In this document: positions 55,276 to 64,000 of the stretch, piece after piece | Layout of the letters: each line of letters opens with the position of its first letter | How positions within the stretch are numbered: position 1 is the stretch's first letter | Notes under the pieces: model-generated | Database searches by the model: none | Seen by the model: only the letters and a program-made list of their open reading frames with translations | Told to the model about the DNA's origin: nothing | Source of the DNA: Fulvitalea axinellae | GTDB taxonomy: Bacteria > Bacteroidota > Bacteroidia > Cytophagales > Cyclobacteriaceae | DNA: 64,000 bases | Assembly (NCBI RefSeq): GCF_036492835.1 | Contig: NZ_AP025314.1 | Location: 3,142,010 to 3,206,009, forward strand | Reading direction: 5' to 3' | Made by a program: the position numbers and the translations under genes

Positions 55276-58200
55276 TCCACTTTTAAGGGTTTACGCATCC
55301 AAGGGTATTGAAGCATTCCAAACCCCCAGGGCAAAAGACTTAAAACCAAATCGTTTTTTATTTCTTTCACATTAAGCTTCCAGCCTTCTTTATAATACAA
55401 TATTCCGTTTCGCTTCATGTATTTTTGCCTAAACCATCTTATCGGATCTTTACTCGTTAATGATAATCGTTCAACAATATCATTCAACATCGATAGCGCC
55501 AACTCCTTTTCTTTTTCTGTCATTTCTATTTCGGGCTCCAATGGCTCATCAAACGGGAGCCCGCACAGGAATTTATTAAACGACATTAAATACTCGGGCG
55601 TCTCCTCTTCTCCCGTAACCAGAAACTGCATTAAATGCGTAGCTCGTTTCGCTAATTCCTTGGTTTTAAAATGCCGGCCTTCCAACATATCCAGTTTACG
55701 GAAATAAGAAACCATATAAGGCCAAAGAATCACAAGACCGGAGTTTTTCACCAACATCCCGTCGGGAATCGGTATAGGCCGTTTCGGTTCGAATAATACC
55801 TCTTCCAGTTCCTTATTAACTAATTCTTCCGATTCATCAACAATAGGCGGTGAAGAAGCCAAAGCCAACTTTTCCGAAACAGCGACCTGTTGCGCCCCTA
55901 TCTTGGCTTGTGAAACCTTTTCAAGATACCAACCCAGAACCTTGCCATACTCCGTTCCTTCATACACCGCAACATTCTCTAATCTGATTTTCACAGATTC
56001 TTCGGCGTAATCCATAAAACTCCCATGCTCTTTTTCAAAATAAAGCATAGCGATATGCTCCCATTGAGATCGTGTACTAGGATTAAATCTGGATTCTGAT
56101 TCTAACACGGAAAGTGTTTCCCGATCAAAACGAACCAAACTGTCAAAACCAACCCCGAAAATTCGTTTTGTGGCAAACTCACCATAGATTTCAGGCAGGG
56201 ATGGCTTATCGTTTTCGGAATCATTCAAAAATGATTTTATAATCGATTTTAAACTTCTCAGTTGTATTACACCGATATATTTTAAAACCTCCTTTTCTTC
56301 GATAAAAACAGGTAAAGACCCAAAACGAAAAACATAACGAACGACATCTTCAGGTTTGAATATTTTGAATTCCGTATTAACAATAGAATCCCCATCAACC
56401 ACTTGCGGATTTTCCGTTATTTCTTTTAGGGCAATTGTACTTTCCAGATCTCCTTTTCTCAATAAATACCCACGGACTGTATTCGATAACTTAGTAACCT
56501 TTTTCCCTTTTTTAATGAAATAAGCGAAAACCTCAACTATCAATTCTTTTCTGCTGGTAAATGTGTTTGTTAATAAGATTTCAAGAACTATCGATCGGAC
56601 TTCAACAGGTCGGAGACTATCCTCCGCCTGTCCGATAAACTTCTCTATCAAAGCCGGAAAGACCCCCAAGTTCGGAGAGTAATCCTTAAGAAAAAGCTTA
56701 TAATCAGAATCATTAAACCTGTTCGCTAATAACTTATGGATATGCGTTGTGTTCACCCAATCCTTATTTCCAAAATCACCATGCCATTTCCTTAAGATTT
56801 CCGAAGTTACTCTTGGCAACGGCATTTCAGCTTTAGGTTTAAACCAAAACGGCCAAACGCCTCTATCAAGCCGATAAACCAAAGCGTCCCTCTCCCTTAT
56901 TTCCTCTCTCCGTACATCAAAAAGCTGGTCTTCTGACTTTTCAAACCGAACTTCCTTCCCTGTCAATTCTAGCAATAAGGATTCTTCTTCGCCTGAACGC
57001 AGGCTGATATACTGAAACGCCTTTTGCATTAAGAACCTTTCATTTTTTGAGCCTTTTACTCGCCAAAGAATGATACTTTTTTTCAGCTCAGCTGAAGGCG
57101 CTTCGACACTGTTCCAGGCCTGTTGTTTAGTATCAATTTCCTCTATTAACTTAGACAACTCCGGATAAATATCTGCTCTAAAAATTCTTGGAAATATTTC
57201 TTCTACAGCCTGATCCGATACAGAATAAAATAACCTTTCCCACCTTAAAAACTTATCGTCAGCTACTCTATTGGTTTCCGAAATAACCTTTATTACCGAT
57301 TGGGATTTAATAGTATGATTAAGCCTTGAAAATGATCGCTCCCAATACTTTTCCGAACCCGTTTTAATAAAAAGCAATAAGTCTACTCCGCTTTCTGTTC
57401 CACTCTCTATAGGTAAACTAACAATAGGCTCTACCGATCTTTCTAATTTATCTAGTCGCCCTTTAAAGTCTTTTTTTAGAAGGATATCACTCCAAAAACT
57501 CAATACTTCTTTTATACTAAGGTGAGTATCCTTTATAGTTTCTTCGAAAGCATCCGCGCATTCTTTTCCATACCACGAACTAACCCAAAATTTCATCCCA
57601 GCATAATCCACTTTATCAACAACCCAATCCAGAATCAATTCTTTTGGAATTAGGCTCATTGCGTCAATAATCTCAACAGGCTGAAACTTTACTATTGATT
57701 TAACCCAGCTATCAAAGGAATTATTTGACGAAACCGATAGTAGCAAATCAAAACCTAATAGTTTTGGGGATTGACCAGAAATAGCTTCAGAATCTTGATG
57801 AAGCATTTGACGAATATCCATATTAGGAGAAGTCAACCGCTCATAAAACCTATCCGTTTTTTCGAATCCTAATTTCAAAACCACGGATTTGGAAAAGGCT
57901 TTTACACTTTCTGTATTTTCGAAAAAATCAACAATCATTACCCTTCTAAAAGGCTCTTCTCCTACCGAAACGGTTAACCCGTTATCAAAAAGGTTCTGAA
58001 CATTTCGGAAAACCTGAGCGAACGAATCACCTCTCCACAGCCTTACAAGAGTAATAGTCCTTTCCCATCCTAACTTTGAGATTTTTCGCGACACCAAGTG
58101 CTTTCCTCCAATTTTAAAGGAACCAACTATATCCCGTAAATCAAGACGTTTAAGCCTAACGAAGATTTCATCTGAATCTTGATTCTCTGAAAATATTTCA

Positions 58201-61200
58201 AAAATTGAATCATTATTATCGTTAGGAACAACCGATCCTCTTTTTCTCAGTACCTCCGCCTGAATCTCTTCAGGTTTGAGTCTTTTCACTGAATTTCTAA
58301 GAAAAAAATGCCCGGGAATACCAAAACCTTGACTTAAAAAAGCCCCTGCCAATATTCGTTCTGGTGAAATGCGTTGAGATGAAGATTCAAGGATTGGCAT
58401 AAAGAATGCATCCACGGATCTTTGAATCAACTTATCCTCTTTCTCTAAATAAAAAGCCTTTGTGAATTCGATTAAATTGAACAGCGCGTTTCCTGTTTCC
58501 TCGCCAAACCAACGCTTAACTAACTTTGGTAATTCATTTTCAAGTTCATTCAACCTGATAGCCATAATTACTCTTGTTCCCGCGCTTTTCAGAACACTCC
58601 GAACATCGTTTTGGCTCACTAGGCGTAAGCTCTTTATCACTTTTCCAGAGTCGCCTTTTATCGCTGACTCTTTCAGCCGAATAGAAAGCCACTCTCTCCT
58701 AATCTTTTCTATTGCGACAGATTCTCCAACATAAATCAAATCATTGATAAGGGAAATGGAGAAAGCTTGTGTTGGCTCTACAGAGAAAATGTTTTGGAGA
58801 AAGACCTCAGGCGATAAGCCCTCAGACTGTTTATTAAAAACTTCATCAAATAACTGAATCCGTATTTTCTTTTCCAGATCAAGTTCCGCAAGGCCTTTAT
58901 CCACTAGTGCATTTATCGATTCGGTAAGATTTTTTACAGCAATCTGATATTTTGGCCCTAACCATTCTATAACAACTTGCCCCCCGGTTTCCAAATCAAA
59001 AACTTTGGGGAACAATGCCGATACATCCTGCCCTAAAGGTGTTTGAATCGCCCTTTTAATTTCTAAATATGTGAATTCCCCAAGTAACCAATCCTTTAAT
59101 TGACGTGGATTCGAAGTCTTAGAAAATCTATTTAATAGCTTAACGGCAACAGGCTCCGCAATACAATCCAATAATTCGTCTTTCGTGAAGGAGTCACTGT
59201 CTTTCAACAAGTTTGTTTTAACCCTTAACTTGGTCGGCCCCTCACTTTTAATAAATACTATTAACGAATCAACCGTCTCCTGTTTTGTCCATTGACCTTT
59301 AATCGCTTTCAAACGGATTAAAACTAACTCACTTTCATCATATTCAAAAAACAAAGGAAACCGCCCGTCTACGGTTTTTACCAGATCATTAAACCTACTA
59401 AATACATTAATCTGCTCTTTGCTTGCGTACTTCTCGGCAGTAACAAAAAATACTTTTCGTGTTTCCTCCTCTTGTAACCCTTTAAATATATCTATTGTGT
59501 CATGCGTTCGAATTAGTTTATCAAATCCATCTTCGCTAAGCTCCGACATATCCGACAGCAGGGATTCCAATGACTTAGCCTCAGCTAACGCTTCGCTCCA
59601 ATACGCTTTATTTTGTAGGCCTTCTACCGCTTTTTCAATATTACTTTCTTGTATAACTGGCCATTTTAGATTGTTCCAAACCTTTCTTAAGAAAGACTCT
59701 TTCCGCTTTTTGGAAAAGCTTTTATCAACTGATAAAAATTCGAAAATCAACTTCTCCCTTTCACGAGAAAAGCCTTTTGGTGAGAGCAATTCATTGACTA
59801 AAACAAGGTTTGTATAAATGTGAACAGTCTCTTTTCCATATTCCCGTTCAAAAAAAGGAATCAGCTCTATATCTCTTTCGAAAAACTCATTAAGTTTTAA
59901 AGCAATACCAAACCTTTCCGATACCTGTTTCTGCGATAATTCGTAATCATCATCAGAATCGATATAAAAATCCGAAAGAGATAAATACTCAAACGGAGTA
60001 CTTTTTAACTTGTCAGCAAAATCAGACTTAATTGACAAAAGTCGATCAATTTGAGGCTTTGTCATTCTTTTAGAAAGGTCAACCTCTGCTCTACGGGCTT
60101 TATTCAGGCCTTGATTTGATACGATTCGCCAAGCCACATTGTTAGCGCTTTCATTCGGTCCATCCAGCATTGCCGTAACGAAAACCCTAATATTGTTTAC
60201 CCCAAATTCTTGTTGAGATTCTTGAAAAATTAATTCTACATTTTCATACGCAAAAGCGTATTGTGTCCCAAAAATCCGGATTAAGCTCTCCAACAACTCC
60301 CTATTACTATCGAATTGCCGGATTGAGTCCAGAAGTCGATTCTTAGGTAACTCATTCCATACATATTGAAAATCCGACTTGTTAATTTCCCTTTCCTCAA
60401 ATAATTTCTTGCTATCTAATAGCTCGGTAACCCAAGCTCTATATTCTTCTCCGAAAAATGATTTATTAAACTCCCAATATGATTCCTTTAATTCAACTTC
60501 CTGAATTTCACGAGTCTTAATATATTTCACTTCAAAGCCAGCCTTTTCGGTTAATGCCGAAATGAAACCAATTTCTGATCGATTTGCTTTTGGCTGTATT
60601 AATGCATTTTCTAAAAGTGAAGTTAGAATTCGTCTACGCTCAAACTTAGAAGTTTTACCAAAGAGTTTTTGAGCATACTTTACAGCGTTTAGGATATTAA
60701 TCAGAACAGTTTTTCCTTCCGGCACTAAACTATCAAATAGTCTTAACAAAGCTTGATCTGATAGTTTGTCTTCAAGCAACGAAGCAATTGGTTTTATGCG
60801 AATGTCAGAAACAAAAGTTGCTTTCTCTTCATTCGCCCAACTTAACGCATGGCTCAACAATTCTTCAGAGCTTAAGGCATCGGTTAACATTAAAAAAGGA
60901 GTGTTGGCAGATGTAGCCTTAGCTAATATTTGTGTGTGTTTAAATTCTCTTTTTTTCCAATAAATGCCCGGAATCCGCCCCTTGGTCACAGAAAGGGCCT
61001 CCGATTCTGATAATCGAATATTCCTTATTTCCGTAAAAACTCGGGTAGCAAACTCTTTTACAGGTTTCCGCCGATAAGCCAAAGCCCGTTCAATAAATAC
61101 GTGTGTTTTTACTTTTTCAGAGTCTGTTTGATCTCTGAAACTACTTATATTATAAAAAACAAAAGCAAACGAATCATCGAACCAATGCCTAATCAAATTT

Positions 61201-64000
61201 CCCTGATCCGAACGATCTCTTCTTAAAAAGCTTTCTACAATGGCATATGAATAACCTTGACCGAATAAACTCTCGATGTTATCGATAGTAAATGCCTCTA
61301 ATCGATGTGGATTCCGATCTAATTGTTCTTTTAATGTAGAAATTAGTGATATGGACTGTAAATGAATATCATTTACAGTTTCATTTTGAACCACTTCGCT
61401 CCAAGCAAAATGGCTTACTTTCAGATCCTCTATACCAACCTTACCGGATAAAGAAGGGACCAAAGATACAATAAAGCCCAAAGTTGCTTCATCAATCGAC
61501 GTATCTGTCAAAACACTTTCAAACCATATCGTATCCAACTTCACATCCCCTTTCTCGGATACCCTTTTTTGACTTAGTGTACTTGCCAAAGTCAAAATAT
61601 TTGAAAAAAGGATATCTAACTCTCCCGAAAACCACGTTCGAATTAGATTCGACTTTACTTTATCTGTTGCTGAATTCCAGAATGTATGAATCTTCTGGCT
61701 TTGTCCCCGTTTATATACTGTTCTAAGCTTATCAAAAGTTATTTCTGAAAGCTCTACTTCCATTAGCTGAACATCCTGATACACTTCTTGCTGTTCCGGT
61801 TTGAAAAGAGCATCAGGCATTAATAGGTTTTGTAATTCAATCGGTTCAAAAACCCTTTTATCAAGCTCCGCCAGTATATGTTCTTCCCGAACATCAATCT
61901 TCAACACACGGAATAAAACCTGAACTGAATCTTTTGAAGATGAGTTCTCAAGTAAACTCTCAAACCAAATGCTTTCTATATCATTTATCGAATCAATTTT
62001 ATTTTTCTCGATAACAGCGACTAGCCCCCTAACATTTTCATAAAGAGTATCTAGTTTCCCAGAAAACCAATCGTGAACAAATTGTATACGTGAAGTTTGC
62101 GTCTCTGAATTCCACTTTTGCACTATATCGGTTATACCCGCACTTTTAAACAGTGATTGGAGTTCCGAAAAAGGCTTTTTTAAAACCGAATTTGGTTCTG
62201 ATGCTCCTTCCAATACCCTTTCAAACAGTACTGTTATATCTTTCGATCTCCAATAATTAAACGCCGTCTCTCTTAAGACCAATTCTTTTGCTCTTTCTAT
62301 CTTTTCGGCTACTTCACTTTTTTGTTTTTCCGGCCATTCCGAAATCGAAGAAACGGTACGTCGTAAACTAAGCTTAATAAAATTCTGATTTAGCCTCATA
62401 GCTAAATATCCCAAAATAGTTTCCTCTCTCGTTTCCTTTAAAAGGGTTTCAAATAATTCTACTTCGCCTTTCTCTATATCATAAATAACATGTGTTTCAG
62501 CTGTTCCTTTCAATTCTTGAAAAAGACGGTAACGCATACCCTTAATTGTTAATTCAGAAGCAATTTCATCCCCTTGATTTTCAAGCATCGACAAAACACG
62601 AAATTCCTTAACAGTATGCTTAACTATTCCCTTTTTCTCTTTCTGAATAAACTCAAACAGCAACCTAGACTCGTTCGGCAATTGATTTAACAAAACCTCT
62701 TCCCAAACCATCTCAGTCAGATGAATTGACTTTTTATGAAAAGCCTTTTTAAGTATCGAATAGAATATCTCGTTTGTATTTCTTTCAACTTCATTATTTT
62801 CAAAAAAAACTGCGGAACTTTCGACCCATTGAGGGAGGCCAATAATTGATTCAACCCATTGGCGTATTTGCGCTTCCGAAAAATAATAACTCACTCCATC
62901 AGCCAATTCATCCGCTTCTATTCCATTTTGAATAAATCCGTTAAATAACTCCAACCCTTTACCCGTCTCCAGAGTCAACTCAATTAACTCAGACACAGGC
63001 CTATCGAGCGAAATCATTCTATTGATTACAATTTGAACTAACTGAGAAACAGGTTCTACCTCCTTGGCTTTTTCAGTTTCAAATACTTCGAGCTGTTGAG
63101 ACGCCTCAGCCTCCAGGTCAAAATCTTCTATCCATTTCAAAATGCGCTTCCATTCACGCTGAACTTCTCGTTTGTCTTTAATTCGTTGGATAGCTTTTTT
63201 TAGCTCTTGCTCCGTATCTTTCGATTCCTGATACTCTGATAGAATTTCTCGCAATATAATTTGACCCGTTTCCTTAGAGCCTGTTAACGTTACAGAAACA
63301 GATTCTAATCTTGCGTATATAGATATCGCCCAATCGTATTTCTCAGTTTTTTTAATCCACTTTGATAACGTTTCGAAATCAACAACCAAAAAGAATCTGC
63401 TTCTTTCCTCAAAACCTACAGATTCCATAATTTCGACTAGAGCAGACTCGTCCAACCTACCGACTAATTCGCTCAACGTTTCTGAATCTGGTCCAAAACC
63501 TGTTTTTAAAAAGACTTCTAATTGTTCTTTTACTTCTAGCTCCTTTCCGAATAATTGAATTGGCTTAACCGCAGGCTTTTCCCATCCGCCAACTACGCTC
63601 AACGCCCTTGCCCAATAAAGCTTTTCGCTTTCTTCAAGGGCATCTATTTCCAATAATTTATTTCGCCATTCTGTTTGAATTTTATCTGTATCAAACAAAC
63701 CTTCGTCTGAAAAATAAAACTCCAGAACCAAGGCTACATATTCACGAAAAACGATCGGACGCTTCTCATTTTTAATAGGCCCATAAATAATTTGATCCGC
63801 AATCCATTCCAATTTGGGAATATCATTAGCAATCTCTTCCAATAAGAGCTTTTGAGACTCCATACCAAACTGAAAAACCAAACGGTTAATTGAATCGATT
63901 GGATAACCACCTAACCTCAGGCTCCCTAACAATTGACCGCCTCGTCCCTGCTTTATTAGCTGCACTAAAACTTTATCCGGTGTTTCCGTCTCTTTAGTTT
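55260..64000 (-). CDS. Giant eCIS tape-measure protein (CIS_TMP family, Afp14-like), 5' end outside window
   Basis: The frame is open to the window edge, so at least 2,912 residues are present and the N-terminus is missing; the GTG at 63965 is merely internal. The C-terminal 230 residues match the contractile-injection tape-measure domain: VKNSGLVILWPYMVSYFRKL, ATHLMQFLVTGEEETPEYLM, NKFLCGLPFDEPLEPEIE and a final LLPWGFGMLQYPWMRKPLKV. The rest is alpha-helical and built of divergent units of roughly 145-160 residues, each with a W-F/Y-x-G-x-x..F..N element. Examples lie near 62040-62080, 61600-61645, 61145-61200, 58470-58525, 57985-58050 and 57530-57590. In Afp-type particles this protein sets tube length. 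No signal peptide, membrane helix or enzyme motif is visible. Confidence 0.93.
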   Translation of the reverse strand, partial: TKETETPDKVLVQLIKQGRGGQLLGSLRLGGYPIDSINRLVFQFGMESQKLLLEEIANDIPKLEWIADQIIYGPIKNEKRPIVFREYVALVLEFYFSDEGLFDTDKIQTEWRNKLLEIDALEESEKLYWARALSVVGGWEKPAVKPIQLFGKELEVKEQLEVFLKTGFGPDSETLSELVGRLDESALVEIMESVGFEERSRFFLVVDFETLSKWIKKTEKYDWAISIYARLESVSVTLTGSKETGQIILREILSEYQESKDTEQELKKAIQRIKDKREVQREWKRILKWIEDFDLEAEASQQLEVFETEKAKEVEPVSQLVQIVINRMISLDRPVSELIELTLETGKGLELFNGFIQNGIEADELADGVSYYFSEAQIRQWVESIIGLPQWVESSAVFFENNEVERNTNEIFYSILKKAFHKKSIHLTEMVWEEVLLNQLPNESRLLFEFIQKEKKGIVKHTVKEFRVLSMLENQGDEIASELTIKGMRYRLFQELKGTAETHVIYDIEKGEVELFETLLKETREETILGYLAMRLNQNFIKLSLRRTVSSISEWPEKQKSEVAEKIERAKELVLRETAFNYWRSKDITVLFERVLEGASEPNSVLKKPFSELQSLFKSAGITDIVQKWNSETQTSRIQFVHDWFSGKLDTLYENVRGLVAVIEKNKIDSINDIESIWFESLLENSSSKDSVQVLFRVLKIDVREEHILAELDKRVFEPIELQNLLMPDALFKPEQQEVYQDVQLMEVELSEITFDKLRTVYKRGQSQKIHTFWNSATDKVKSNLIRTWFSGELDILFSNILTLASTLSQKRVSEKGDVKLDTIWFESVLTDTSIDEATLGFIVSLVPSLSGKVGIEDLKVSHFAWSEVVQNETVNDIHLQSISLISTLKEQLDRNPHRLEAFTIDNIESLFGQGYSYAIVESFLRRDRSDQGNLIRHWFDDSFAFVFYNISSFRDQTDSEKVKTHVFIERALAYRRKPVKEFATRVFTEIRNIRLSESEALSVTKGRIPGIYWKKREFKHTQILAKATSANTPFLMLTDALSSEELLSHALSWANEEKATFVSDIRIKPIASLLEDKLSDQALLRLFDSLVPEGKTVLINILNAVKYAQKLFGKTSKFERRRILTSLLENALIQPKANRSEIGFISALTEKAGFEVKYIKTREIQEVELKESYWEFNKSFFGEEYRAWVTELLDSKKLFEEREINKSDFQYVWNELPKNRLLDSIRQFDSNRELLESLIRIFGTQYAFAYENVELIFQESQQEFGVNNIRVFVTAMLDGPNESANNVAWRIVSNQGLNKARRAEVDLSKRMTKPQIDRLLSIKSDFADKLKSTPFEYLSLSDFYIDSDDDYELSQKQVSERFGIALKLNEFFERDIELIPFFEREYGKETVHIYTNLVLVNELLSPKGFSREREKLIFEFLSVDKSFSKKRKESFLRKVWNNLKWPVIQESNIEKAVEGLQNKAYWSEALAEAKSLESLLSDMSELSEDGFDKLIRTHDTIDIFKGLQEEETRKVFFVTAEKYASKEQINVFSRFNDLVKTVDGRFPLFFEYDESELVLIRLKAIKGQWTKQETVDSLIVFIKSEGPTKLRVKTNLLKDSDSFTKDELLDCIAEPVAVKLLNRFSKTSNPRQLKDWLLGEFTYLEIKRAIQTPLGQDVSALFPKVFDLETGGQVVIEWLGPKYQIAVKNLTESINALVDKGLAELDLEKKIRIQLFDEVFNKQSEGLSPEVFLQNIFSVEPTQAFSISLINDLIYVGESVAIEKIRREWLSIRLKESAIKGDSGKVIKSLRLVSQNDVRSVLKSAGTRVIMAIRLNELENELPKLVKRWFGEETGNALFNLIEFTKAFYLEKEDKLIQRSVDAFFMPILESSSQRISPERILAGAFLSQGFGIPGHFFLRNSVKRLKPEEIQAEVLRKRGSVVPNDNNDSIFEIFSENQDSDEIFVRLKRLDLRDIVGSFKIGGKHLVSRKISKLGWERTITLVRLWRGDSFAQVFRNVQNLFDNGLTVSVGEEPFRRVMIVDFFENTESVKAFSKSVVLKLGFEKTDRFYERLTSPNMDIRQMLHQDSEAISGQSPKLLGFDLLLSVSSNNSFDSWVKSIVKFQPVEIIDAMSLIPKELILDWVVDKVDYAGMKFWVSSWYGKECADAFEETIKDTHLSIKEVLSFWSDILLKKDFKGRLDKLERSVEPIVSLPIESGTESGVDLLLFIKTGSEKYWERSFSRLNHTIKSQSVIKVISETNRVADDKFLRWERLFYSVSDQAVEEIFPRIFRADIYPELSKLIEEIDTKQQAWNSVEAPSAELKKSIILWRVKGSKNERFLMQKAFQYISLRSGEEESLLLELTGKEVRFEKSEDQLFDVRREEIRERDALVYRLDRGVWPFWFKPKAEMPLPRVTSEILRKWHGDFGNKDWVNTTHIHKLLANRFNDSDYKLFLKDYSPNLGVFPALIEKFIGQAEDSLRPVEVRSIVLEILLTNTFTSRKELIVEVFAYFIKKGKKVTKLSNTVRGYLLRKGDLESTIALKEITENPQVVDGDSIVNTEFKIFKPEDVVRYVFRFGSLPVFIEEKEVLKYIGVIQLRSLKSIIKSFLNDSENDKPSLPEIYGEFATKRIFGVGFDSLVRFDRETLSVLESESRFNPSTRSQWEHIAMLYFEKEHGSFMDYAEESVKIRLENVAVYEGTEYGKVLGWYLEKVSQAKIGAQQVAVSEKLALASSPPIVDESEELVNKELEEVLFEPKRPIPIPDGMLVKNSGLVILWPYMVSYFRKLDMLEGRHFKTKELAKRATHLMQFLVTGEEETPEYLMSFNKFLCGLPFDEPLEPEIEMTEKEKELALSMLNDIVERLSLTSKDPIRWFRQKYMKRNGILYYKEGWKLNVKEIKNDLVLSLLPWGFGMLQYPWMRKPLKVEWEWR

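Noticed and set aside
63960..63965. GTG at 63965 as the true start of the tape-measure gene
   Set aside because: The frame stays open with sensible codons to the window edge and the family's N-terminal region is missing, so the start lies outside.
39936..64000. Interpretation as a prophage
   Set aside because: No capsid, portal, terminase, integrase or lysis cassette is visible, while DUF4255, DUF5908, AAA+ ATPase and CIS tape-measure genes are eCIS markers.

Overview
The window looks like a chromosomal segment of a Bacteroidota bacterium, most likely a Cytophagales/Flammeovirgaceae-type marine organism (the genus level is a guess). The evidence is a SusC/SusD pair with FecR anti-sigma and ECF sigma genes, many lipobox lipoproteins, and promoters of the Bacteroidota type (TTG about 19-20 nt upstream of TAnnTTTG, clearest in front of tRNA-Val and the DEAD-box helicase). 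Other support is the general lack of Shine-Dalgarno sites and the contractile-injection-system families seen at the right end (DUF5908, DUF4255, large tape-measure protein), which are typical of that phylum.

Layout. 1-2.8 kb: 3' end of a tRNA methylthiotransferase (mtaB), an unknown gene and murF. 2.9-17 kb, all on the minus strand: a polysaccharide utilisation locus with secreted GH2 beta-galactosidase, SusD, SusC with STN domain, FecR, ECF sigma factor and secreted GH31 enzyme. 17.1-26.7 kb: M48 peptidase lipoprotein, a BNR-repeat lipoprotein, a peroxiredoxin-like protein, a GAF/PAS sensor with no output domain, tRNA-Val(GAC), a GH108 lysozyme-like protein, a small membrane protein, and a purine permease downstream of a Tsx-like outer-membrane channel with a long structured leader. 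27.3-39.9 kb: typA/bipA, an OmpA-family lipoprotein, an 828-residue putative toxin-like protein behind a fadD-type acyl-CoA ligase, a DEAD-box helicase, a small exported protein and priA.

39.9 kb to the right edge (minus strand): a contractile injection system of the Afp/PVC/AlgoCIS (eCIS) class. In transcription order it encodes a giant tape-measure protein (at least 2,912 residues, its N-terminus outside the window), an AAA+ ATPase, DUF5908, a LysM baseplate protein, a VgrG-like spike, a PAAR tip, a gp25 wedge and a gpJ-like baseplate protein. These are followed by a fibre-like protein, a two-helix membrane protein, a DUF4255 tube terminator, an unknown protein, one sheath, the main tube and a second tube protein. 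An IS630-family element sits exactly in the stop codon of the spike gene, with a TA duplication, so the spike reading frame is intact but the operon is interrupted.

Most notable points: the very long, roughly 150-residue-periodic tape measure; the IS insertion in the operon; a hairpin/U-tract between the two tube genes that could set their stoichiometry; a candidate internal promoter for sheath and tube; a membrane protein in the operon; and an orphan toxin-like protein with a degenerate protease site about 7 kb away. Functional calls come from motif recognition and memory of the families; no database search was run.
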